Positions 46,389 to 56,019 of a stretch of 64,000 nt of DNA are shown here, piece after piece; the first letter of the stretch is position 1; the number at the start of each line of letters is the position of its first letter. A model generated the notes under the pieces. It had not been told where the DNA came from and ran no database searches. It saw nothing but the letters and a program-made list of their open reading frames with translations. Origin of the DNA: Metarhizium brunneum (taxonomy: Eukaryota; Ascomycota; Sordariomycetes; Hypocreales; Clavicipitaceae); NCBI RefSeq assembly GCF_013426205.1, contig NC_089425.1, positions 3,348,001 to 3,412,000 of the forward strand, given 5' to 3'. The position numbers were made by a program, and so were the translations under genes.

Positions 46389-47090
46389 CTTGACCGCGTT
46401 ACCGTGGCACAAATCGGTCTTGCAGACCTGTGTGATCAATGACGTTGAGTCCAGCGCTCAACAGCTCAACAATGGAAGGATCTCGCGCGGTCAAAGAAGT
46501 CGTGTCGTGTCGGTGGGGTTCGCGTGGTCGCCCACATTGGCCAAGGGTCCTTTCAACGGCTCACTTTACCGAGATCTGCGTATGTATTAAGCGGCAAATG
46601 GCAACACTATATTGGTCACCAAAAAAGGCCCTTTTTGAGCGTCACCAGGGGAAATCGTGATATGGGCGGCCCAAATCTACACCCGCCTTATTCGATATCG
46701 CGAATATCGCTTCTGTATACTCCGTAGCGAGTATAGACATGGAGCAAATTGCCACTTTGGTCAAAGTGACATAAAGCCCACCCTTTGGCAACGACGGTTG
46801 TATTCTGTTATATATGCTATGCACGACCGCGGAATAGTAGGCATAAACAGTTCTCTTCGTGAATATTCAAAGTGAGAGCCTCGAACAAAGTCGTCGTGTT
46901 AAACATATTGGGCATGAGATGTGACTGAGTGTGTAATTTACAACATACAATCTACCCACGCCAGCATTCGAAACCAAAATGCGCCGCGATGAATACTTCT
47001 AAAGACAAACAATAATGCTGGTATTGCAGATGCACCAAGTAGCGAATCGCACGGCAAAAAGTAAAGACGGAATGCAAAAATAGAAACCTT
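46389..47090. other. Upstream region of dCMP deaminase gene
   Basis: 702 bp between the deaminase start and the tRNA gene. One TACTCCGTA copy lies at 46718-46726. No gene is seen. Confidence 0.55.
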
Positions 47091-47185
47091 CTCCGGTACA
47101 GGGAATCGAACCCTGGGCTGCTCGGTAACAATACACGATAAGGATAATTGAGAGCGAGCGATGTTAGCCACTACACCATACCGGA
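47091..47185 (-). tRNA. tRNA-Glu (anticodon CTC) with 23-nt intron
   Basis: On the minus strand, TCCGGTA (47185-47179) pairs with TACCGGA (47098-47092) as the acceptor stem, with discriminator G at 47091. The T arm reads CAGGGTTCGATTCCCTG. The anticodon arm is GCTCG-CTCTCA...C-CGAGC with anticodon CTC, interrupted after the base 3' of the anticodon by a 23-nt intron (47148-47126), the standard position for nuclear tRNA introns. Removing it leaves a 72-nt tRNA. A variable loop and D arm of normal size are present. Confidence 0.95.
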
Positions 47186-47863
47186 TGATCTTGTTGCTTT
47201 GTTGAAACGGTCGAGCTTATTTATTTAATTAAAGCGTTCTACATAGTGCCGCTAAGCCCAAGCAAGACCCGCCATCCCAGCCTACCTACTTAAGTACCGT
47301 TCGAAATTGTTTAAATTGTGTGGTGGGACGTTTTACCCATCTGCGACTTTCCCGTTCAACTAGACTTTCTTGCACTTGCAGCTCATCATGCCGCCTACTT
47401 TGTAAGTATGCAAGTTCAAACACCGCAAATGGCACAGAGTACATGTACTAGTTGAACTTTCCGGCCACTCCCCGGCCTGGCTCTAACCCCGCGGCGGGGC
47501 ACAGCTCGATGCCTCTAGCCTGGTCGCAGGCGCCAGCCCTGCACATGTCTGGTGCAGCAAACAACCCGGTTTCCGCAATCATCAGCCTGACACGCAGCTC
47601 GTGATGACTCTCTTTGTCATATGACAACCTCGACTATCAACATATCACGGCACCGATTTTCCATCTCCATCTTTGACTTTCCACTCCTTGCACGAAAAAT
47701 ATCTTGCTCTCGACCACCAGGAAATAAAGCTAATCGATTTACTCCTTGACACGCACACGTCTCATCTGCCCCGCAGCGCGGATTTGTCTGCCACAGACGT
47801 CTCATCAACTACATTGGCAGCGAATCTCGTGAGACAATCACATACACGGCGCCGCGATTCACT
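47186..47863. other. Promoter region of ATG7
   Basis: 678 bp between the tRNA gene and ATG7. The short motif CCTACTTAAGTACC lies near 47285. No gene is seen. Confidence 0.55.
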
Positions 47864-50146
47864 ATGGCCACGCCTCTCCAGTTTGCGACGTTTACGTCGG
47901 AGATTGAGCTACCCTTTTATTCGGCTCTTTTTGCCTCCAAGCTCGACTATGACAAGCTGGATGACTCTGCGAGAAACGTGCTCGGTTTGTATGAGTCGAG
48001 AGTTGAGGAACCACAGGCTAGCTGCAAGATGCAGATCCTAGGTAATGCCCTAACCAACCAAAAGTGAGTTTTCGCATTTTCATATACCGGAATGGCTTCC
48101 AGAAAGCTGAACAGTCTGATGCAGCGCACCTCTAGGCACAGCCAGAGGAGAAGGCATTATCAAGAATGTCAATACCCTGGAGCGGTTCAAGACGACGGAT
48201 AAAACCGAGATGATTAGGAAAGCCGGGAGACAGGCACGTTGACACGAGCGCTACTATTTACCTGTCGACCGCATTACTGACGAACATAGATCTGGGACGC
48301 AATCAACGACGGTACCATCTACTCTGTGCCATCGCTTCTCTCATCTTTTGTCATCCTCTCGTACGCGGATCTCAAGAAATACAAGTTTACGTATTGGTTC
48401 GCGTTCCCAGCCTTACATTCAGACCCCCAATGGAAGCGGACCGGACCTGTTGAACGCTTCACCGCCGATGAAAGCACAGAACTGGTCGACAGGGTTGGGA
48501 CGTGGCGATATAGCGTTGACAGTCGTCAACATGGGTTTTTTCTCGCGAAAAAGGTTCGTGGTCAGGAGATCCAAACCGAAGATATCGAAGGCTTGAACAG
48601 TATAGGGTTTAGATGGGAAGTCAGCACATTGGGCAGTTTCGAGGAGGGCTTCTTCAACGACATCCCCGAGGAGGATCGTTACGTCGCTTTCGTCGACCCA
48701 TCCACCTACGCCGAAGGACCTGGCTGGCCACTTAGAAATCTCCTGGTTCTCATCCGACAGCGCTTCCGGGCGTCAAGGGCCAAGATTCTGTGCTACAGAG
48801 ACACCTGGGCCCGAAGACACGAAGCCAGGAGTGTCGTGCTCCCCATCGAAATGGACTCCGTAGAAACGATGGAGATGAGAGAAATGCCCAAGGTTACGGG
48901 GTGGGAGAGGTCGCGAAACGGAAAGCTTCAAGCCCAGCAGGCAAATCTCGCAGACTACATGGACCCGACGAGACTGGCTGATTCATCCGTCGACTTGAAC
49001 CTGAAGCTGATGAAGTGGCGTCTCGCACCCGACCTTGACTTGGACCTTATCAAGAACACAAAATGTCTCCTGCTGGGAGCCGGAACACTGGGAGGCTACG
49101 TCTCGAGAAATTTGCTAGGCTGGGGTGTGAGGAAGGTGACATTCGTCGACTACGGCAGGGTCTCATACTCGAACCCCGTACGACAACCACTATTCGAGTT
49201 CAACGACTGCACAAATGGCGGGCAGCCAAAAGCAGCAGCCGCAGCGGCCATGCTGAAGCGCATCTACCCCGGTGTTGAAAGCGAAGGACATGCCCTCTCT
49301 GTGCCAATGCTTGGCCATGCATTTACAGACGAGGAAAAGACGAGGGCCGACTTGGAAAAGCTCGAAGGCTTGATTGAGGACCACGACGTTATTTTCCTGT
49401 TGATGGATACCCGTGAGTCGCGTTGGCTACCGACGGTGATAGGAAAGGCTCGAGCAAAGATTGTCATGAATGCCGCTCTTGGATTCGACTCTTATGTCGT
49501 CATGCGTCACGGAGCCGAGACGAGGGAGAACGGACAGACATCTCTCGGCTGTTACTTTTGCAACGACGTCGTGGCCCCAGCCGATGTAAGTCTACTCATC
49601 ACCAGACCACGCTCCCCTTCCCCCTCACTCCTCACTTTCAATAGGAAAGATTATTAGATACTTACGACATGACAGTCAATGAAGGACCAGACCCTCGACC
49701 AGCAGTGTACAGTAACCCGGCCCGGCGTCGCAGCCATCGCATCTGCCCTCCTGGTCGAGCTGTTCACTAGTCTCCTCCAACACCCGCTCCGAAACCAGGC
49801 ACCAGCACCCCAACATACGCCAGGAAGTATTCCCGACCGCGACCCTCCCAGCCATCCTTTAGGTCTGGTCCCCCACCAAATCCGCGGCTACGTATCTACG
49901 TTCCAAAACATGAATATCCGGGGTCAATCGTACGACTGCTGCAGCGCATGTAGTCCCAAGGTGTTAGACGCATATCGCACAGATGGATGGGGTTTTGTCA
50001 AGAGGGCACTGCAGGAGAAGGATTACGTTGCTGAGCTGTCCGGGTTGGTGGAGGTCCAGAGACGGGCAGAGGAGATGGCAGCCAATGTGGATTGGGAAGA
50101 AGAAGATGATGATCTTGTCGAGGACGGGGAGGGGGAATTACTTTGA
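47864..50146 (+). CDS. ATG7: E1-like autophagy enzyme ATG7
   Basis: Four exons: 47864-48063, 48125-48233, 48290-49585, 49676-50146, giving 691 aa, the usual length. The N-terminal domain starts [19 protein letters not shown]. The adenylation domain carries [19 protein letters not shown] (about 361-379), with the ThiF-type glycines, followed by [15 protein letters not shown] and a DTRESRWLP segment. Catalytic Cys546 lies in [10 protein letters not shown], just after the last intron. The C-terminal tail is acidic. Atg7 activates Atg12 and Atg8 for conjugation during autophagosome formation. The second intron (48234-48289) must start with GC rather than GT: retaining it gives a stop, no GT donor keeps the frame, and a good branch-point-like CTGAC precedes the acceptor. 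Confidence 0.96.
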
Positions 50147-50373
50147 CCGTGACCGAGTTGGGGGTATTTTAGTGTTTTAGAAGGGGGCGCAGATGGGGGT
50201 TTTGGAGTCGGGCGTTTTGGTCAGATGGCGGTTTTGGTAATAGGCATGAACTCGAACTCGCTTGTGCGAGGTATCCTGGAATAGACAAAGTTCAAAGGAC
50301 GCTTCTTGTCTTGTTCTTGCATCGACCCGCGCCTAGTCTACAAGGGAAGCATGCCACATGGCATTTATGTACT

Positions 50374-50696
50374 ATCCCTTTGGGTGTTTGAAGGTGCCGA
50401 TTGCCTACCGGGCCCGCTTTGTCTGAGATACCTAGTAGATACCTGGTTTTGTGCGTATAAATATATATCTTTTTATTAATTTTTGGTTGTTTCGCTCTGT
50501 AGTCAAATAAAATTACACGCATGGTACAAGTATCGTGCAAGCGTAAAATATATATATCTTTTTATATATATAAATATAAATAATACTTATATCTTTATAT
50601 AATCTCGTATATTAATATATCTCTTATATTAAGATTTTTAATTGGTTAACATCCTTGGTCGGTACAAAATCGGCACCTTCGAACACCCAAAGGGAT
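50374..50696. mobile_element. TIR element, family A copy 2
   Basis: 323 bp with the same termini as the element at 4885-5126 but in opposite orientation. Left end ATCCCTTTGGGTGTTTGAAG, right end the complement of ATCCCTTTGGGTGTTCGAAG. The outer about 95 bp on each side align well with copy 1. The centre is about 80 bp longer and holds a segment ending GTATCGTGCAAGCGTAA (50530-50546). No coding capacity. Flanks are CT on the left and GA on the right of the ATCCC/GGGAT ends, so the target duplication is unclear. Confidence 0.75.
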
Positions 50697-52698
50697 GAAC
50701 AGCCAGGACGCGCAAGCGAAGGGCTTCCACGCGGGCGGTGTCTTGTGTCGTTGGGTGATGAATGACGGAAAGATTGTGAACCCGTCCATTCATTGGCAGA
50801 GTCTAGGACTCTAGGGTGTCAAGGTTCAATGGACACGCACAAACTCGACGAGGCCCAATCTCGTACAAGGTGTGCCTGGTTCGGCGCAGGGGATAACCTT
50901 GGGTGCTGTGCAACCGTTTCCTAATGCCACTTGGTCCTCCGTACGGAGTAAACATGTTGATTTTTTATTTATTTATTTATTTATTTTTTTGAGTGGTGTA
51001 AACCCGGGCAGGACTTTGCATCATCGCCGATGACTCCGACCGGACTCAACCTGGTCTTTGGCAGTCTTGGCCCTCAGCTGCTGGGCTCCAAGTGGACCGC
51101 AGCATTTTGAAATGTCTGGGCACATAAACAGCTACCAGCGTAGTATCGTTGGAAGGCTCGGCGCATGGCCGAGGCCAGCCGGTGTGTTGGTGGGGGTGGC
51201 AGGAGCGACGTGTTTTAAATGGCCGCTGCATAAATTAGGAAGCTAGGGCTGAAATGATGTCTCGCTCAGCCACCGGGGAAGAGAGACGGCGCATGCCATG
51301 TACTTAAGTATGTACCTCCGTATCGTGTGGTTGGGACGGAGGTAAGGAATACCACGCTGCAACTGGCAAGCGTTGTGGTGCAGACGGGGTCTGATGCACC
51401 CGGTGCGCGCCGGAGGGAAAACTGCGCCAACAAATGTTCGCCCAACAGCGGGTCCGGTATTCAGATGCACTGCGCACTCGGACCGGCTGGGTGCCCGGCG
51501 AGCTATCGGTCTGGAGTCTGGCGGTGGAAGGGCCATCTGGGGATATAACGGATGGCTGGGGTTTGTCGACCCTTCTTAACCGGCGCATTTTGATTTTTTC
51601 CCCGGGGCTGTCAATTGACATGGCAGTCGCAGCTGATTGTGTCCTCATGTGCCGTGACACCATGACAAACATGCGCACAGCATATGTCATCATCATGATG
51701 AGGCCACCCTCTGCCGTCATGGAGCAAGGTAGCACTTGAGAGCTGCTGGCCCTGTCCCCAATTTGTGGCTTGTCTTCTTGGCACCAGGCTCATCTGTGGC
51801 TTGGCAGCGGTTAGATGGTGGATGTGTGGTTGCTGAAGACGCTAGTAATTGTAGCGTCAATTGCTGCACATATTGTGTGGCGGTGCAAATCAATTGATCC
51901 CTGTCGTTGCATTTCGAAGGGGGACCGTGCCATGACGTATTGCAGATTGGGCTTACGGAGTACAGACTCTTGATCACTTGTGTGATTATTTGATTTTTTC
52001 CATCGGCACGGGGCCTCTGGAGCTTCGTGCCACATCTGGGAAGGCCGAGTTGTTGGAGGCGGGGTCGATTGGAGCGAACGTTTGAGGTTGTTGCTGAGAC
52101 GAGACAGCAGTGTTGCCAGACTAGAGGGGTGAGGAGCTTTCTTGTCGCGCGACACAGCGTGGAAATCATGTTCCGAAGGGAAGCTCGCAAACTTGCTTAT
52201 CCTGGCTCCATTTCCTTTCGGGAGCGAGTCGATGACGCAGGAGAAGGCTTGTGGGACGGGCGGCCGGGCTGGTTGGTGGCGATACAGTTACGCATCGTCG
52301 ATTGGGCAGGCCCCCAGAGTGCATGGAGACCTGGTCGACCAATGTTGTGCGCGTTAGTAGCTGCGATAACTGGGTACCGGAAAGACAGGGAGCAATAACA
52401 AGTCGGCGGGATGGAAATCCATGGTTCGAGACACACATGCTGCTATTGCATCGGCGGTCCCGCCGCGCGACCCGAACCTGGGTTTGCTGTCGGCGTGGTA
52501 CTAATACTAAGTAGCATTGGCAAAGGCAAAAACACTTGGCTTGGGAAAGATCGCTTCTGCTGTTTGGAAAACAGAATAAGTAAGCTGCCTCCCCCCTCCG
52601 CCCGCCTTCCCCTCGTTCGGCTTCCTTCAAAACATCTTTCGTCAACGTCATTCCGCATCAACTAGAACTCCCCAAGCTGTTAGCTTTAAACCGACAAC
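50697..52698. other. 2-kb gene-free interval upstream of PMP3
   Basis: No frame looks like a protein. TACGGAGTA copies lie at 50942-50950 and 51954-51962, and an ATTT tetranucleotide run at about 50967-50984. The final 150 bp, rich in C and T on the plus strand, form the PMP3 leader. Confidence 0.5.
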
Positions 52699-53179
52699 AT
52701 GCCTGTCACCGCTAGGTAAGCTTTGTATTGATGCGCTCGAAAGCGAGACGCTTCTCAACGGCGATTTTGCTGCTGGTGGCCAATGGATCTGGCTGAGTGC
52801 AGCTCGGATCCGCGCCGCTCACGGAGTCATGATTACCACAGCAAGCAGACACCAGCGAGAGAAACTGTGACAAAATGAGATATGAGACTGACCTTTCACG
52901 CCAGCGACATTTGCAAGGTCATCCTTGCCATTATTCTGCCCCCTCTGGGTGTGTTCCTTGAGGTTGGCTGCTCTGGCCAATTTTGGATCAACGTCATTCT
53001 CACAATCTTGGGTACGTGCCAAGCCTCTAGGCAACATGGCAGCATCGCCTTTATCCAGACCGCCGTCCGGAACAGACGCTTCCTCTACTACCGATGACTT
53101 TTGCTGACAAACTTGTTTCTTACTCCCAGGTTACTTTCCTGGTCTTATTCACGCCTTCTGGGTCATTTACTCACGCTAA
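52699..53179 (+). CDS. PMP3: Plasma membrane proteolipid 3
   Basis: Three small exons, 52699-52715, 52905-53011, 53130-53179, encode 57 aa in frame; the gene is too split for any one open frame to show it. The product begins MPVTASDICKVILAIILPP and contains two hydrophobic helices (ICKVILAIILPPLGVFLEVG and FWINVILTILGYFPGLIHAF) linked by CSGQ, the PMP3/UPF0057 pattern, ending WVIYSR. Pmp3 proteins sit in the plasma membrane and influence membrane potential, salt tolerance and lipid organisation. Typical length is 52-57 aa. Confidence 0.96.
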
Positions 53180-53740
53180 ACACCGGCGGCGTTGGCGAAT
53201 TGCGTCCATGTCTGCATGATGATGCGAACCTAAGATATTCAAGGCTTTGAACCAACCCGTTGCAATCCTTCTTCTCTTTCGATCTCATACTCAGTTGGCT
53301 GTTTGGGGCGAGTCTCTACGGGTAGCTTATGACTTGTACGGTTCCGCTATCCCCCTGCTTCTATTTTTTTCTCTGTGGTTTGGAAGGGGCAGTGTATGCA
53401 CGGTATGAGGATGTATGGCCAATAACTTGACGCTACCTTTGGAAGTAATGCCTCAGGGCAGCTATTAGATACCCATTAATCATAGTTTTCTGAAATGTCC
53501 TGTGTGCCATCCTCATTCCATGTGTCATGCGACTGCCATAATAGACGCCGCGTCTAAATTTTATGTGGCAGCACTACTCACCTGCCGCCGCATGATTGTA
53601 TCTAGACGAATGGCATGCCATTGAATAGGGACGCATGGATTTGCTTGCAGGCTTTCGACGTGGGGCGACATGTATGTACTTCTGTAGCCACCTAGAGACA
53701 TTATTGTATCAATTCACCTTGTAGAGGGGCCTACTCTTAA
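53180..53740. other. Convergent 3' flanks
   Basis: 561 bp between PMP3 (+) and GPI11 (-). No gene is seen. Confidence 0.55.
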
Positions 53741-54595
53741 TTACTCGTTCTTTTCTTCATTGCTGCTCAACCGTTTGCCAAAGAGCAACGTCCCCGACAC
53801 CGAGCTGCACAGCAATGAGCCTGCAAACATGCCGACCACAATCGTGACTGGCCATTTCTGCCACTCTCTATCCCAGTCCAGTGGAATGGGAACTGCTCCA
53901 AGCCATGCCCCAGCTACAGCACCAACCAGTCCTCCAAATGTTTCGTCCAGAGGCGCTGAAGCACCGGCCACCGCGACAAGGGTTTCGGCCTTTACACCCC
54001 TCGAGTAGAATATAGGGAAGAGAGCGAGCAACGAGAAGTGTGCAGAGCAGAGAAGCGTGTGTTCGACGTGATCGAGAAAAGGAGCGCCAAATAGAACAAA
54101 GAGAATGTACACAGCCGGGGTGGCGATTGCGCTTAGGAGTAAAGCGAGGATAGCTGTCTAGTTGGTGGCAACCCATCTTGAATTAGCGACAAGAGCATAC
54201 TTTGCAACCACGCCCATTTTTCAAGGGGAAAAAAAGGCGCCGTTCATAGTACATACCGAGATGGTGTTTGGTCCATTTATGTCAGCCTTCTTCTTCTCCC
54301 CGGGACGAGGCTTCCTCACAACCTTGGCGGATTGAGAGCCAGCAACGGGAAGACAAATAATCGCATATACAGTCTGGACCAAGGCGACAGCAGGGAGCGC
54401 AAGCTGGAGAGTCGGCACGGGATCAGCGACGAGAGAATTGAAACGTAGGGCGAGGAGTCCCAGTATGAGACCCGGTCGAAGGAGGGCGATGCTTTTGGAT
54501 AGAGGCGTATCGATCACGGCGACGGAAGGAATAACGTCGGAAAATTTTGTGTCGGTCAACTGACTTGATGATCCTGTGACTAATGTCGACGACAT
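53741..54595 (-). CDS. GPI11: GPI-anchor biosynthesis protein GPI11 (PIG-F)
   Basis: Two exons, 54595-54257 and 54157-53741, give 251 aa with phase 0 at the junction. The product is hydrophobic with six or so helices (for example [60 protein letters not shown]). It has the family segment [20 protein letters not shown], the best-conserved part of PIG-F, followed by [21 protein letters not shown], its second signature. PIG-F/Gpi11 works in the ER with GPI7/GPI13-type enzymes to add ethanolamine phosphate to the GPI precursor. The tail is charged (SSNEEKNE). Confidence 0.94.
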
Positions 54596-54893
54596 GGTTA
54601 CGGATATTGGTGCCGTCGGCGCAGGTCGTTGTGAGGGATGAGACCGAGGCTCTCGTGAACAGGTTTGGGACTCAACTTGGACAAGGCCATCACGTGACAA
54701 GGACCGACGGGAAGGAGAACATGACACAGGTTTTCCCGCTTTTTATACTCGGAAATTTCGAGAAGCTCATATTTAAGCCTTTTTTCAATTGAAATCCAAA
54801 ACAAGAGCAAAAAAGTCAGATAGTTGCATTGCTTTTCCCTCCAATCTACCCACCCCTATTGCAGAATATGGCTTCATTCCAGCAATAAAAGAG

Positions 54894-55025
54894 TGGGCTT
54901 TTTTAATAACTCACCGAGTTATTAACTGTTCCAAGGCAACTTAGTAAGTCTGGTTAAAAATATCTCGTATGTAATCCTGAAATGCTTTCCTGGTTCTACT
55001 ATTACTTCCATCAATAGCAAGCGTG
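54894..55025. repeat. Diverged direct repeat, left copy
   Basis: Starts TGGGCTTTTTTAATA and aligns with 57628-57767. The first about 75 bp match at roughly 80% by eye, mostly with C/T and G/A differences, including AGTTATTA, CTGTTC and AAGTCTGGT. The second copy begins three bases after the stop codon of the membrane-protein gene at 56020-57625. Confidence 0.65.
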
Positions 55026-55040
55026 GGTGTGCGTACATAC

Positions 55041-55104
55041 TACCTACCTAGGTACCTAGGTACTTATATCTAAGTACTTAAGTACTTAAGTACCTAGGTA
55101 GGTA
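55041..55104. repeat. Perfect 15-bp inverted repeat (CCTAGG-rich)
   Basis: TACCTACCTAGGTAC at 55041-55055 is exactly inverted at 55090-55104. The 34 bp between hold further CTAGG and AAGTACTT palindromes, so the whole segment can fold into a hairpin. Confidence 0.8.
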
Positions 55105-55317
55105 GGCAACTTGTAGCAGCTTCAATCAACCCCTTATTTTATATACTTCTTCTTATTGCATATAGTGCATATATTCTCTCAAGTTTTACCCTTAATTCTC
55201 TTCAAAAAATAAAGCCCTATACTTTCTTATAGCTCTTGTACCTTATCATCAATCTAGTAATAGTATATACGGTGTCCCGCTGGACTTGGTATTTGACCCG
55301 TGCAGGTATCCTTGTGG

Positions 55318-55353
55318 GGTGCGAGCGAAAAGAGTAGGTCGCCGAGCAATTCA
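55318..55353. mobile_element. Lone terminal repeat of family B element
   Basis: CGCCGAGCAATTCA (55340-55353) is identical over 14 bp to the right end of the element at 13272-13529, and the adjoining AAAAGAGTAGG resembles its continuation. No partner end is visible nearby, so it looks like a truncated or solo remnant. Confidence 0.55.
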
Positions 55354-55406
55354 CATCAACCCAGCTAAAAAGCTTCAAATTCAGCAGCAGCAGCCCAAGG
55401 GGTTTA

Positions 55407-55565
55407 AACTCAACAGCTTCAAAGTGCTCAAATCCAACGGCGGCGGCAGGGCCGAACTCAAGAGCTTTAAAAGTCTCGAATCGGACAGCAATAGCGGCTT
55501 CGGAGGCCCGAATTCAACTGTTCGAGAGGCTCGAATTTAATAGCCCCCAAAGGCGTGAATTCGCC
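55407..55565. repeat. Degenerate tandem repeat (47-56 bp units)
   Basis: Units begin AACTCAACAG (55407), AACTCAAGAG (55455), AATTCAACTG (55511) and AATTCGCC (55558). They share the pattern of a short AT-rich part with CTCGAA or CTCAAA, then a GC-rich part with GGC/CCG. Strongly diverged. A frame through it reads as repeated LKSFKSLES-like segments. Confidence 0.45.
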
Positions 55566-56019
55566 GCATTGTGCAGCTTGCTTACACATACGGCCAGGAC
55601 GATTGCGACGCTGCCAGCCGAGAGAAATGAAATCGTTTGCTGGGCCCGAAAGAGAGCCTGGCGGCTCACAGGGGTTGTGCTTGACCGGGGTTCGTCTATT
55701 TTCAGCTCTGATAGCCGCCGACTTGCTGCAGAAAACAAGGCTGCCAGTAACCAACGGGGGTGAGATGCGGGTTTGATGCTTCATGGCGCAGCTGTGCAGC
55801 TTGCTTGGGGCCTGCAATGAAACATGAGAAACATAAAGAGGCAACTACCCAGGCATGCTTTGCCGTTCCGCCTTCGACATTTGCACCCTCCGGCGCAAGG
55901 TTGAGGCTGAATTGGTCTGTTCTTGAAGCTGTGATAGACTTACCTAGGGAAATATCTCTTGAAATACTCTGTATCCCTTGTCGAAGTTTACTGGTTGTTA
56001 CTCATCCAATGGAGTAGAG

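Larger units (their letters stand above)
54596..56019. other. Repeat-rich non-coding block
   Basis: Left part of an accessory-looking region. It holds a diverged direct repeat, a 15-bp inverted repeat, a lone family-B TIR end and a degenerate tandem repeat, listed separately. TGTGCAGCTTGCTT also occurs twice (about 55570 and 55796). No protein-like frame apart from low-complexity readings through the tandem repeat. Confidence 0.5.
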
